DNA from: Nematostella vectensis
Lineage: Eukaryota; Cnidaria; Anthozoa; Actiniaria; Edwardsiidae
DNA length: 64,000 bases
Direction of reading: 5' to 3'
Assembly: GCF_932526225.1 (NCBI RefSeq)
Contig: NC_064034.1
Span: 7,364,001 to 7,428,000, forward strand
Under the pieces are notes generated by a model, which saw only the letters and a list, made by a program, of their open reading frames with translations, was not told where the DNA came from and ran no database searches. The position numbers and the translations under genes are program-made. How positions within the stretch are numbered: position 1 is the first letter of the stretch; each line of letters begins with the position of its first letter. This document shows, in pieces, positions 13,801 through 24,100 of this stretch.

Positions 13801-14306
13801 GAAGTCACAGTGTTTGCCATGCAAAGTAAGGCTGTTCTCAGTATCTGTGAGGGTCGCCGTGTTTGCCAGGTAAGGCGAGGGTGTTTTTCTGTGAAGTCGC
13901 AGTGTTTGCCATGCAAAGTAAGGGTGTTCTCAGTATCTGTGAAGTCACAGTGTTTGCCATGCAAAGTAAGGGTGTTCTCAGTATCTGTGAGGTCGCAGTG
14001 TTTGCCATGTAAAGTAAGGGTGTTCTCAGTATCTGTAAAGTCGCAGTGTTTGCCATGCAAAGTAAGGGTGTTCTCAGTATCTGTGAAGTCGCAGTGTTTG
14101 CCATGCAAAGTAAGGGTGTTCTCAGTATCTGCGAGGTAGCAGTGTAGGTAGGGTTTACTTATCCGTGTGTTTCTTAACTTAAATTTGTTTATTGATGTTT
14201 TATAGCTTGTTTGTTTTTCTTTGGTTCAGCGTGTTTTTCGGAAGATGACGGGCGCTGCTCGGCGAACACGGAGGACGATGTGATCGCAAGTACGGCATCC
14301 AAGTGA
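1872..14306 (+). CDS. large multi-exon gene (3' part) with C-terminal F-type lectin domain
   Basis: Sixteen exons can be joined: 1872-2084, 2563-3305, 3928-4242, 4627-4859, 5289-5562, 6297-6431, 6828-6959, 7655-8084, 8613-8804, 9477-9863, 10181-10332, 10700-10853, 11369-11506, 12226-12444, 12671-12892, 14230-14306. Every junction has an AG acceptor and GT donor, and the phases close exactly over 4,016 nt (about 1,337 residues). The first exon starts inside a codon, so the true start lies left of the window. Exon 2 encodes an acidic then Arg/Lys-rich stretch. Exons 2-8 encode beta-rich modules that resemble one another but match no family I can name. Exon 8 ends in a charged helix with several Cys. 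Exons 11-12 are Cys-containing and vaguely ricin-B-like. Exons 14-15 are an F-type lectin domain. The product is probably extracellular (inference). The last exon is the least certain. Confidence 0.8.
2398..2499. mobile_element. small inverted-end element, CAGGCCCGTACCCAGG family
   Basis: The ends CAGGCCCGTACCCAGG and CCTGGGTACGGGCCTG are inverted copies, flanked by a perfect 5-bp duplication CCCAT (2393-2397 and 2500-2504). The body is mostly poly-G/poly-C with a short middle. It sits in intron 1 of the lectin gene. A second member is at 5,938-6,257. Confidence 0.85.
2563..3305 (+). CDS. lectin gene exon 2: acidic/basic linker plus beta-rich module
   Basis: This is the longest exon of the gene (743 nt). 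It enters in phase 1 after TTATTCCAG and leaves in phase 0 at GTAAGT. The first third is acidic, with a duplicated IDWG motif (NIDWGNIDWGEG). It is followed by a Lys/Arg-rich patch (KRRKRKFQRKFH) that could be a cleavage or nuclear signal. The last third begins a globular, strand-rich region (PILGFEAAIHFEIVKKGIFA). The change in composition within one exon suggests a flexible linker between two folded parts. Confidence 0.8.
3310..3650. repeat. GATGGT hexanucleotide microsatellite
   Basis: This is an almost pure (GATGGT)n tract starting just after the exon 2 donor site, with a more degenerate GAT-rich lead-in at 3,310-3,425 and tail to about 3,850. The poly-His, poly-Ser/Pro and poly-Asp/Gly frames here are artefacts of the repeat. 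Confidence 0.95.
4331..4662 (+). repeat. tandem repeat of the exon 4 splice acceptor, about 100 bp x 3 plus the real exon
   Basis: Four successive copies of a 94-102 bp unit each begin with ..ATAG followed by (AT)AACATACAAGCTGACCTCC and contain GGCTTCCCGGGCATCTTGCC. The AG sites end at 4330, 4424, 4524 and 4626. Only the last copy leads into an open exon (4627-4859). The earlier copies read into a TAG at the next acceptor. The repeat therefore duplicates the intron end and exon start, leaving three decoy acceptors upstream of the functional one. Confidence 0.85.
5938..6257. mobile_element. second member of the CAGGCCCGTACCCAGG element family
   Basis: The left end CAGACCCGTACCCA and right end CTGGGTACGGGCCTG are inverted. 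Flanks CTGTA and CTGTT look like a slightly decayed 5-bp duplication. It contains G-rich runs and lies in intron 5 of the lectin gene, ending 39 bp before exon 6. Confidence 0.75.
6432..7654. other. lectin gene introns 6 and 7
   Basis: Apart from exon 7 (6828-6959), I see only AT-rich intron sequence without a recognisable element. Confidence 0.5.
7655..8804 (+). CDS. lectin gene exons 8-9: helical Cys-containing segment
   Basis: Exon 8 (7655-8084) ends a run of beta modules and switches to a charged amphipathic helix (ARKRIEDAKGRIKDAKQTC) followed by C-x2-C (ACDVCEQ) and a further Cys. Exon 9 (8613-8804) is strongly basic, with a RRKGGGATLVRRRRF patch. Both junctions are phase 1. The composition differs from the rest of the protein and could be a processing or binding region. 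I recognise no family. Confidence 0.7.
9234..9401. mobile_element. small inverted-end element, CAGGGCCGTAGCA family
   Basis: The ends are CAGGGCCGTAGCAAG and its inverted partner TGCTACGGCTCTTG. The interior holds GGAAATGACCAGTAGGGGCG and a TTTCTGTATTGTGCCCCCCC stretch. A related fragment is at 10,480-10,630 and an inverted copy at 57,249-57,383. It lies in intron 9, just upstream of exon 10. Confidence 0.8.
10181..10853 (+). CDS. lectin gene exons 11-12: possible beta-trefoil (ricin-B-like) module
   Basis: Exon 11 (10181-10332) has the pattern SRKCVGIKE..ILQPCEQSSTGWAFTLTG. Exon 12 (10700-10853) has GECLTFDE..ELAKCKVNAKSQKF. The repeated G-x-C-L/V ... L-x-x-C ... Q/G-x-W/F spacing resembles ricin-type beta-trefoil repeats, but only two weak repeats are visible, so the family call is tentative. 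If right, the protein combines two carbohydrate-binding folds. Confidence 0.4.
10480..10630. mobile_element. degenerate copy of the CAGGGCCGTAGCA family
   Basis: It shares GGAAATGACCAGTAGGGGCG and TTTCTGTATTGTGCCCCCC with 9,234-9,401 but has lost clear ends and gained a TATTTATTTAGTA tract. It lies in intron 11 of the lectin gene. Confidence 0.6.
12226..12892 (+). CDS. F-type lectin (fucolectin / F5/8C-like) domain, exons 14-15
   Basis: Exon 14 (12226-12444) reads DIAFNKPSEQSS.. then AVDGD.., SCIATQSETDPWWRVDLQ.. and ends in VSIA. Exon 15 (12671-12892) continues with GRYVSIQKIGDGVLSICEVA. This is the classic order of an F-type lectin: NxAxxKP-x-QSS, AVDGx, xTxxExxPWWRVDL, GRYVxI and LxICEVxVFA. 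The family binds fucose and occurs in secreted or surface lectins. The R-x-D of WWRVDL is present, but the basic residue expected four positions later is Tyr, so classical fucose binding is uncertain. In the exon frame a TAG follows five bases after the exon 15 donor, so intron retention would end the protein right after the domain. Confidence 0.9.
12850..14148 (+). repeat. 48-bp minisatellite built from the exon 15 end and its splice donor, about 26 copies
   Basis: The unit is GTTCTCAGTATCTGTGAAGT followed by CGCAGTGTTTGCCATGCAAAGTAAGG(C/G)T. The first copy is the coding end of exon 15 (GVLSICEVAVFA) with its donor; later copies repeat it through the intron. Most copies carry CAAA|GTAAGG, a better donor than the first copy (CAAG|GTTAGG). 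Variant units GTAAGGCGAGGGTGTTTTTC recur in a second-order pattern. Long frames on both strands are artefacts. Confidence 0.9.
14230..14306 (+). CDS. probable last exon of the lectin gene
   Basis: After GGTTCAG the phase-1 frame reads ACFSEDDGRCSANTEDDV..ASK then TGA: an acidic 25-residue tail with two Cys. It fits the phase left by exon 15, but the F-type lectin domain is already complete, so the protein might also end by intron retention at 12,897. Confidence 0.5.
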
Positions 14307-14600
14307 TCCTCAATGCTCCAGATGCTCCAAGCCTTGCCTATCCCATTGTAGATGGGCATCTGTGAACGAGCCAACCACAAGGGGTTTACCCCTGATAATT
14401 TCTGTCGAGTCTTATACCATGTCAGGGCGGATCCAAGATTTTTCGAATGGGTGGGGGTCACTATTCCGAAGGGGGAGGCCCCAATATATAAATTGGAAAA
14501 AGATGAATATGTGGATCTCTTCCCCTACATTTTCTGTCAGAAGGAGGATTTTATTGGTAAACGGTCATTTATTACACACCTAACAGGCCTGTCGAGGGGT

Positions 14601-15602
14601 AACCTGAGTATCAGGCCCTCCTATGTTTCTATCGCACCGGCTAGAAACAAGACAAGGGCCTGATACAAGTACTGTTCAAATCGCATGTTCTCATGCCGGA
14701 TTCCGGCATGGCTCCAGATTGGTCGAAAAAACTAAGGATACTCGAATGGGACGCGCTGATTGGTTCAGCTATATATAGTGCCCTAACCCGTCGACTGCTC
14801 GTTCTCAGAGTAATGGCGGACATCAAAAGTGCTTTTGACCTTGCGTTAGCAGAATCAGAGAAATCGTTTTCTATAACATTAATTAACATTTTCTTCGGAA
14901 AAATCCCGCCTGATACTCAGGTTACATGTTCAAATGTTTTGCCCAGGCCGTTCATTGCGTATGTTTATTTCTCATTGGTATCCGTTTTCGAAGCGAAGAT
15001 CTACTAGTTATATCAAAGGCACTGGATGTCATAGAAGTTGCTTAATTCTACGGTCATTATTAGTAGTAGCTATCAAATTTTTAGACATGACCAGGCGCCG
15101 AATATTCGAGAAATTTGTCTGTGAGAGCACGAAGATTGTTTGCGGCACTTCCCGCGACTTGTGAGCTTATCAAATAATGGCATTTGTGTTCAAGCAGCGG
15201 TTTGTCTATTTAGACGAAAACGCCTGTAGTAAATTGGTGATGTGAATATCCGGTAGTAATTTAGTGGTGTGGATCTGCAGTCATATACTTAAATCGTAAA
15301 TCTCCTGAGCCGTGAACTATCTTTGCGTTTCAAATCATTAAGCGAACCGGAGTTCGTCGTTACTTAAATTATTACCCTTGCATATAACACCAATGTAGTT
15401 TTGTTTTACATAAATGCTGTTTATAATTTGATTTGGGCATTTGATTGTGCCACGACGCGAGTCGTTGGAAAATTGACAGCCGACGTATTTTGACAGTGGC
15501 CTGAAAAGGGGCGGCAGGCTTTGAGTCTAGTATTTGTGTCAGGCGTACTTTTATTTTTCCTCTCCGAATTTTGAAAAATAAAATCGCCTGATACTCAGGC
15601 TA
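14601..15602. mobile_element. 1.0-kb element with CCTGAGTATCAGGC inverted ends and 10-bp target duplication
   Basis: The ends AACCTGAGTATCAGGC and GCCTGATACTCAGGCTA are inverted; a third copy of the end motif is inside at about 14,907-14,923. Direct repeats GTCGAGGGGT flank it (14591-14600, 15603-15612), a 9-10 bp duplication as made by Mutator-type transposons. No transposase is visible. It contains a promoter-like segment and start codon (see 14,735-14,925). Confidence 0.75.
14735..14925 (+). promoter_or_regulatory. promoter-like segment inside the 1.0-kb element
   Basis: A CCAAT-type box on the complementary strand (CTGATTGGTTC), then GCTATATATAGTGCC, then ATGGCGGACATC about 45 bp later opens MADIKSAFDLALAESEKSF and stays open to the internal end-motif copy. 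This resembles a captured host promoter and first exon, or the promoter of a lost transposase. I do not recognise the peptide. Confidence 0.4.
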
Positions 15603-16035
15603 GTCGAGGGGTTAAATAAACATAGATTAAAGAGAATGAAATTAATGTAATAAAAATTTATCAGTAAAAACAAGACTGCATAACAGTGGTTTGTTTTATC
15701 CATGTTGTTTAATGTGCACACTTGGACTCATTTGTTCTTTACTTCTCTTAATAGTGTAAATTGCTCCTAATACATTTAAAGCCTTACCCAACAATGCACA
15801 TTATTAAACCTTTTCTACTTTTTCTATTTCTCCTACTACCACTGATAAAGTTCCAACCCGTATACACACATTGAAGGACACATACGTGTTCAAACTGCAT
15901 CACATCATTTGGTGAATGAATATGTTCAATTCACACTGCAATTTAATAAATACATAAAATGTGTTTAAATTTTTCGCTAATCTATCTAGGTTCTAGAGTT
16001 ACTCAGTACTATGTTACTTCGCAACCTGTCAAATT

Positions 16036-16462
16036 TACCGTAAATGACCTAATAACCGCCCCCTATCTAAAGAACGCCTCTGATCTAATGAACGCCCCCC
16101 CCCCCCCCCCCCCAAGCTTACAAGTTTGTAATAAACGCCCCCTCCCCTCCCCTGGAAATATAAATGGTAATTTAATTGCCATAATCAACACTGGTAAGCG
16201 AGTAGCGTATCGTTCAATATCAAGTCCAAAATGAGGGTACCGCTCTCTAACGTTCCTGACCCCATTGCTTAGGATGTCAGCAATTTTCTTTCGTTTTGTC
16301 CTCGCAGTGTAGCATTCAGGAATAACAAGGCCTAATTCTCGTTTACGTTTACCGCATACTTGCACCGTTAAATCATTGCCTTTGTCGCACGGTAAACGCT
16401 TGCTACGCAGGCTATAATTTTGATCCTGGCCGGCCCGGGCGTTTATTACGTCATGTACGGTA
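16036..16462. mobile_element. 0.43-kb inverted-end element, TACCGTAAATGAC family
   Basis: The left end TACCGTAAATGACCTAATAA and the right end, read inverted (TACCGTACATGACGTAATAA), pair over about 28 bp with few mismatches. The interior includes a C run and AACACTGGTAAGCGAGTAGC. A related, longer and rearranged copy is at about 46,050-46,945. No coding capacity. Confidence 0.75.
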
Positions 16463-16819
16463 GTTATCGCTGTCCCTTGGAATACCATGGAAGATTGAAA
16501 TGAGAGTACAGAAAAGATTATTAACGTTTATTCCATTTGCTTTTTTGTACTCGAGTTTTATAAATGTACATCAATCTTCAATGTTAAGCTATTTCTCATT
16601 TACTTCTAAAATGAGTATCGATAATGATATTGGTTAAAGAGTAGGATATTGGTTAAAGAGTGCTATTGTATATAAATTAAAGACTCGAAATCCTTATCAT
16701 AGCAATACTGATATTTTCAAGTTTTTTTTACAACTTATCCAGAATAAACAATACGCTAGATAGTAGTTTCTATTCTATTTAGATATATGTGTGCTTTTTA
16801 ACTAAAAACATTAACGGTC

Positions 16820-16987
16820 CAGTCAGGGGCGTAGCCAGGGGGTGGTCTAGGGGGCCCGGGGCCCCCTTTTAGAAGCCAAAAATACTGTAAATGTATGAGA
16901 CATTATCTAAAATACAGGAGAAAATGCCTTGAAAAAGTCTCTTCTGGGCCTCCTCCTGTTAAAAATCCTGGCTACGCCGCTGCCAGT
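16820..16987. mobile_element. small element, GGGGCGTAGCCAGG family
   Basis: The left end CAGTCAGGGGCGTAGCCAGG is inverted relative to the right end CCTGGCTACGCCGCTGCCAG. The interior has GACATTATCTAAAATACAGG and GAAAATGCCTTGAAA. An inverted copy is at 58,871-59,032. This is a common invertebrate MITE type. Confidence 0.8.
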
Positions 16988-16989
16988 TT

Positions 16990-17812
16990 TAAATTCTGCT
17001 ATTCCCGCTGAACAGAAAGACTAAGAACGTATAAATACAATGCGAGCCCCGGTTTAGGACAAATTGTATGCGTATACCAGCGTGACTTCCTTGGAGCTTA
17101 GAATAAAACAATGTAAAAACTTCTTTATGATCTCGTGGTATTTGCGTACGGTTCGCCTCAAACCGAGGTTTGATTATGCGTCCTTAGTGTCTATGTCCAC
17201 CGGGCACGAAGGAACTCGAAACTGGACTATTGGGGATGACAGCAGCCGAAAACGAAAAATAAAACGTTTTAAGCTCTGTGAAGAGTTGCGGTTTTCACTG
17301 AAATGTTTGTACTCTTTTCGTCGTATTGTAAAAATACGACTGTACGACTGCACGCTACCGTGGCCACCACAATTTGTCGGGGAAGCCAATGGGAGAAACA
17401 TACTATCTGATTGGCATCGGCGTTCCGGTGCACATGAAAGCACGATGGAATTTTTAATTGGCCAACTTTCTTACGCGTCGCACTGCAAAATGCTTTTCAG
17501 TGGTCCAAGTTTTCATAATGTTTTTTTAATAATCAGAAAGCGCTTGAGGGGTTATGGGGCCATCTCTACCATCGGCAGGCCGTCGACAAATCTAGTCTGA
17601 TATCAGATTATGATTGTCTTTGGGGTGAAACACAACAAGCATCACATAAAAAACGCAAGGGACACCCGACTAACAGGATAAAAAAAAGTGTCCATGAAAT
17701 CTAACGCGACAATCTGAAGGGCATTTGCCACTAAAATAAAAACCCACAAAATATAAGATAAGAAAGATTCTTTTGTTCCCAGTCATGATCGGACTATTAG
17801 TCCAGGGTTCAA
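16990..17812. other. unassigned stretch
   Basis: A 178-codon plus-strand frame runs 17,064-17,600, but its composition and lack of any motif do not support a gene. CCAAT motifs occur at 17,380-17,470. I see no exon structure. Confidence 0.3.
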
Positions 17813-17936
17813 AATAGCGGCCGGCTAGCCGGCTGTTTTCTAGTCTTTGCCGGCTCTTTTTATTCAGGCCTTTTTTTCACCAAAATCCACAAATTCGGCA
17901 AAATCTATCAGATTGAAATTTTTTTTTTGAACCCTG
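17813..17936. mobile_element. small inverted-end element, CAGGGTTC family
   Basis: The ends CAGGGTTCAAAA and TTTTTTTTGAACCCTG are inverted, 124 bp apart, around a palindromic GCCGGCTAGCCGGC core. It lies just downstream of the NF-YB stop codon (minus strand). Confidence 0.7.
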
Positions 17937-18185
17937 TATCGGTTTGGTTTTTAAAATAGTGTGTATGTTTATTCATTCCCTTGATCCACTAATATTAATA
18001 AGAAACAAACAAATAACAATTGAATTAAAGTGTGTTGCGACCTGAAAACCAACTTTGATCAGATAGCACACGTAGATGTAAAAACATGTCTTAGCATGGT
18101 TGTTAGTAATATATAATAAAGATAATATTAAAGCTTATAATATGTACAAGCAGCCGTACTTTTTACAAGTTCTCTACGCTAACCT

Positions 18186-21100
18186 CTACTGGAAGTGTAG
18201 CTGCTGGGGCATCTAGAAAAAAAAATAATAATAATATGTAAACATACAGAGTTGTACAGTCAGAAGAAATTTTTAAATTTTTAAAATGAAGCAACGAGAA
18301 ATCTTTTTGTTTAATTACACTAAGTATTGCCAAGAAGGACTTTTTCCACAACGTTTTTATTGGCTCGTTTAAACGAGATGAGCTCATAAGATATCATTAC
18401 TAGAATATATGACATCAATTGTAAAATATGGTTACCCTAAAAGCTCTAATAAGCTCCCTCGGGGCAAATGAAATGTTACAGTATGTGTTGCTTATGTTAC
18501 GTTTTGTTACATTTGATGTGCATTTAAGGGGAAGGAAGGGGGCTTATTTGAAAACTTTGGAATTAGGAATATTCCAAACAGTAACAAAAAAGAGGCTGGT
18601 GTACATGAGTTTAATCTAGTAAAGGAATGACTGTACTTACTGCCGTCTGGTATTGTGTGCTGTAAATTGTGGTCGGAGTTTGATCAGATGTTATCATGGT
18701 AGGGTGCATGTGACCTGAGGAGCACAAAATATACACGAAGCATGAGTAGTATACACAATATACACGAAGCATGAGGAGTATACACAATATACATGAAGCA
18801 TGAGGAGTATTCACAATATACATGAAGCATGAGTATACACAATATACATGAAGCATGAGTATACACAATATACATGAAGCATGAGGAGTATACACAATAT
18901 ACATGAAGCATGAGGAGTATACACAATATACATGAAGCATGAGGAGTATTCACAATATACATGAAGCATGAGGAGTATTCACAATATACATGAAGCATGA
19001 GGAGTATTCACAATATACATGAAGCATGAGGAGTATACACAATATACATGAAGCATGAGGAGTATACACAATATACATGAAGCATGAGGAGTATACACAA
19101 TATACATGAAGCATGAGTATACACAATATACATGAAGCATGAGTATACACAATATACATGAAGCATGAGTATACACAATATACATGAAGCATGAGTATTC
19201 ACAATATACATGAAGCATGAGTATACACAATATACATGAAGCATGAGTATACACAATATACATGAAGCATGAGTATACACAATATACATGAAGCATGAGT
19301 ATACACAATATACACGAAGCATGAGTAGTATACACAATATACATGAAGCATGAGGAGTATACACAATATACATGAAGCATGAGTATTCACAATATACATG
19401 AAGCATGAGTATACACAATATACATGAAGCATGAGTATACACAATATACATGAAGCATGAGTATACACAATATACATGAAGCATGAGTATACACAATATA
19501 CATGAAGCATGAGGAGTATACACAATATACATGAAGCATGAGGAGTATACACAATATACATGAAGCATGAGGAGTATACACAATATACATGAAGCATGAG
19601 TATTCACAATATACATGAAGCATGAGTATACACAATATACATGAAGCATGAGTATACACAATATACATGAAGCATGAGTATACACAATATACATGAAGCA
19701 TGAGTATACACAATATACATGAAGCATGAGTATACACAATATACATGAAGCATGAGGAGTATACACAATATACATGAAGCATGAGGAGTATACACAATAT
19801 ACAGTACCGCTCTCGAACATGTGGACATATGTTCGCGAAATTGTTCGCGAAATTCACGAACAACGTTCGCGAAATTCGCGAACAACGTTCGCGAACAGCT
19901 GATGTTCGCGAACACAGTGTTCGCGAACAGACCGGGACAAACCGATTGACAAACGGGAACTCGTACCGTGTAACCGAAGACTTACAGTACTGATACTCAC
20001 TTAAAATACATACAGGAGTTCTGCGAGCGATTCAAATAAATTGTTCGTGTAAAAGTCAGCTGAGAGCTATGGTTATCGTTAAAATCAGAAACAACAAATT
20101 CAGTTATAGTCTGATATGCCTTCAGTTCAATTATTTGTAGACGATCAAGACAAGACACTTACAAGTTTGAGAAATAAAGACGATAAAGATGGCGGATGAA
20201 AGCCAAAGCATGCGAAGGATTCGACCGTGGGTTTACGAGGGCAGACACAGGCAAAAAAGTTAGTTAGTTTATTCTGAAAAGCTTGCCTCGAAGAATAAAG
20301 GAATGTCGATATTCTTCGAAGATTGTCGAATGTGACAACTGCTAGCGAATACTTTTGAACAGCGGGAAGCCATTTATTTAACAAATACTTGTATTACACA
20401 CGGGATAATTAATTTGGGGAAGGAATGCCGATCGCTTGATATTCTTCGATGATTTTCGAATGTGTGAAAACTGCTAGCGAAGAATTTTGAAATTCTATTT
20501 GACAAATACTTGTAATAAACACGGGAGAAGGAATGCCGATCGCTTGATATCCTTCGAAGATTTTCGAAATGTGTGAAAACTGCTAGCGAAGAATTTTGAA
20601 CATCGGAAAGCCATAATATCAAGCGATCGATCGGCGTTCCTTCCTCAAACTAATTCTCCTGTGTTTATTGCATGTCTTTGTCAAATAATGGCTTCCCGCT
20701 GTTATTAAGTCTACGCTAGCAGTTTTCACACATTTCGAAAATCTTCGAAGAAAATCAAGCGATCAGCATTCCCTCCTCAAACTAATTCTCCCGTGTTTAG
20801 TACAAGTCTTTGCTTTGTCAAATAATTGGCTTCCCGCTTTTCAAAGTATTCGCTAGCATTAAACACACATTCGACAATCTTCGAAGAATATCAAGAGATC
20901 GGCATTCCCTCCTCAAACTATTTCTCATGTGTTTATTACATGTCTTTGTCAAATAAATGGCTTCCCGCTGTTATTAAGTCTTCGCTAGCAGGTTTCACAC
21001 ATTTCGAAAATCTTCGAATAATATCAAGCGATCGATCGGCGTTCCTTCCTCAAACTAATTCTCCTGTGTTTATTGCATGTCTTTGTCAAATAATGGCTTT

Positions 21101-24100
21101 CTGCTGTTATTAAGTCTACGCTAGCAGTTTTCTGACACATTTCGAAAATCTTAGAAGAAAATCAAGCGATCGGTATTCTACGGAGCCCGGGAAGGGACAT
21201 TTGAAAAACCTACTGCAATTTTATTTCGTGCGGTATACTTTTCGCGTCGTGAGGACTAGTTTTCAATTTTGCGTGTCTTTTTTTTTTTCGTGAGTTTATT
21301 ATTTTTTTTCGTGAGTTTTAATTTTTTTTCGTGAGTTTTATTTTTTTTCGTGAGTTTTATTTTTTTTCGTGAGTTTTAATTTTTTTTCGTGAGTTTTATT
21401 TTTTTTCGTGAGTTTTAATTTTTTTCGTGAGTTTTATTTTTTTTCGTGGGTTTTAATTTTTTTCGTGAGTTTTATTTTTTTCGTGAGTTTTATTTTTTTC
21501 GTGAGTTTTATTTTTTTTCGTGAGTTTTATTTTTTTCGTGAGTTTTAATTTTTTTCGTGAGTCTATTTTTTTTTTCGTGAGTTTAAATATTTTTTATGAG
21601 TTTTAATTTTTTAGCGAGTTTCTGTTGTAGGTCACGTTGTGGGTCAGGTGATAGGTGGAAAAAAGCATTATATAGACGTAAACGCGCAACATGGCTGCTG
21701 CACTGAGAAATCTCCGCGACGGTTTTATAAAGGAATATTTTCATATGGGCTTCAGCTGCAAGGAGATTTCTAGTTGCTTGCTGTTTGACCATGGAATTCA
21801 GCTTAGCGAAAGACAGATTAAAAGAATTTTAGCAAAGCAAAGCCTCGGAAGACGGCGTTTCAGTGACTTCGACGACATAATAAAAACAATTGAGGACGAG
21901 CTTAAAGGAAGCGGTAGCATTGTCGGGTACCGAACTATGTGGCAGAAACTAATAGTTGACCATCACCTGTCTGTTAGCAAAGAATTTGTGAGGAACGCGT
22001 TACTCATATTAGATCCGGATGGCGTTGAGAGACGCTCGAGAAACAGACTTCGACGACGGCAGTATCATGCTAAAGGGGCCAACTTCTTTTGGCACCTGGA
22101 TGGTTACGATAAGCTTAAACCTTACGGATTTTGTATACATGGCTGCATCGACGGTTACTCGAGAAGAATCATGTGGCTAGAAGTTGGACGTACGAATAAC
22201 CATCCGGGTGTCGTAGCAAGTTATTTTCTTGACTGTGTTGAAAGTGTAGGAGGGACGGCAAGAATTGTCCGTGGAGATATGGGTACTGAGAATGGCAGAG
22301 TAGCTGCTATTCAGCGCTTTTTACAGGATGAGGCCGAAGATAGTTGGTCAGGAGAAAAAAGTTTCCTTTATGGACGATCGGTTTCTAATCAGAGGATCGA
22401 GGCGTGGTGGGGACAATTAAGAAAGGGCTCATCTGAGTGGTGGATACAACATTTCAAGGATTTAAGAGACAGGGGTCTTTTTTGTGACGCGGATGCTGTA
22501 CACGTAGAGTGTCTAAAGTTTTGTTACATGGGAGTGCTCCAACGCGAACTTCAAAGTGTAGCAAGACGGTGGAATATCCATCGTATTCGACCCTCAACAA
22601 GAAGCAACATTTCCCCTCCTGGTCGACCCTGCTTTCTTTACCACTATCCCGAGATGACTGGAGGTCAAGAATGCAGATTTAATGTTGACGCCGATGATTT
22701 AGATGTTGCCAGAGAACTTTGCTGCCATGATTTGCCCCAAAATTCATCACCCGACTTTACTGAACTTGCTGAACTGATCATGAGGGAAGAAGGATTAAGA
22801 ATGCCAGAAAATGGCAATGATGCACGAGCTTTGTATCTTACTCTTATCCACGAGATTGAAAGAATAATGTAACTTTCTGCTGTTTTCCAGTTTAAATCAT
22901 TCCGCACAGACGCGAGTAATTTGTTGTACATTGTTACCGCAGCCTATGGAAATAGACTATTCTTTCTTCACTTAAGTAGGCCACTTCGTTTTACTGATAG
23001 AAGATATTCCATTACATTTTGTCGGTATTTGCGTTCCAGTTGAACCCAAAAGTTTTTACACGCGGTTCTGATTGTGTTAGGAAAAATGTAAGACAAGCTT
23101 AACGCGATTTTGTTCTTACTAAAATAAATGTTGTTACCACATGGAAACGCAGCGTTTGTTTCTTAAAATTCTGTGTGGAACGAAGCATATTAGGGAGCAG
23201 ATTAAAACACTTGCAATTTGGATGAAGGAGGTGACGGTCACCGTCTGATACCCCACACCCCCTCTGATTTTGAACACCTTACTTTTTTTTCTAAAAGTGC
23301 TGTGTAAAATCTGAGAGCATTAGATAAAATGATGGGAATTGTTTGATGTGGTTCTCGTCGAATTTAGTTTCATAACTAAGAGCTATTCAAAATATTTAAT
23401 ATATTTTTTCTAATTCTAGGTGGTAGGCTGCTGTCAACCCCCACCCCCCAACCCTCCCTGAATTGGGTCTAGCCTGAGGGTACCTCTTTTTACCTTTTCC
23501 CTTAGCCTGTCTCCTAATTGCGCTCATAAAGAATTCAGACGGCGAACGTGAAACTTTCTAATTACGATTCAATCCAGAACAATATCTTGTAGGCCCACTA
23601 CGCTTGCTGATTTTTAATATTCATGCAAATGAAAATAAAGTGTTAACACTCTCACAAAAAATTAAAACTCACGAAAAAAATAAAACTAACAAAAAAAATA
23701 AAACTCACGAAAAAAATAAAACTCACGAAAAAAATAAAACTCACGAAAAAAATTAAAACTCACGAAAAAAAATAATAAACTCACGAAAAAAAAAGACACG
23801 CAAAATTGAAAACTAGTCCTCACGACGCGAAAAGTATACCGCACGAAATAAAATTGCAGTAGGTTTTTCAAATGTCCCTTCCCGGGCTCCGTAGTATTCC
23901 CTCCTCAAACTAATTCTCCCGTGTTTAGTACAAGTCTTTGCTTTGTCAAATAAATGGCTTCCCGCTTTTCAAAGTATTCGCTAGCAGTTAACACACATTC
24001 GACAATCTTCGAAGAATATCAAGCGATCGGCATTCCCTCCTCAAACTAATTCTCCCGTGTTTAGTACAAGTCTTTGCTTTGTCAAATAAATGGCTTCCCG

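Noticed and set aside
12667..14139. Long open frames (373 and 385 residues) over the 48-bp repeat
   Set aside because: The true coding exon uses another frame and ends at 12,892; these frames follow the repeat only.
17064..17600. 178-residue plus-strand frame as a gene
   Set aside because: No motif, no splice context and no similarity I recognise; frames of this size occur by chance here.
18611..19915. Open frames rich in [11 protein letters not shown] on the minus strand
   Set aside because: A product of the intronic minisatellite, open in three frames.
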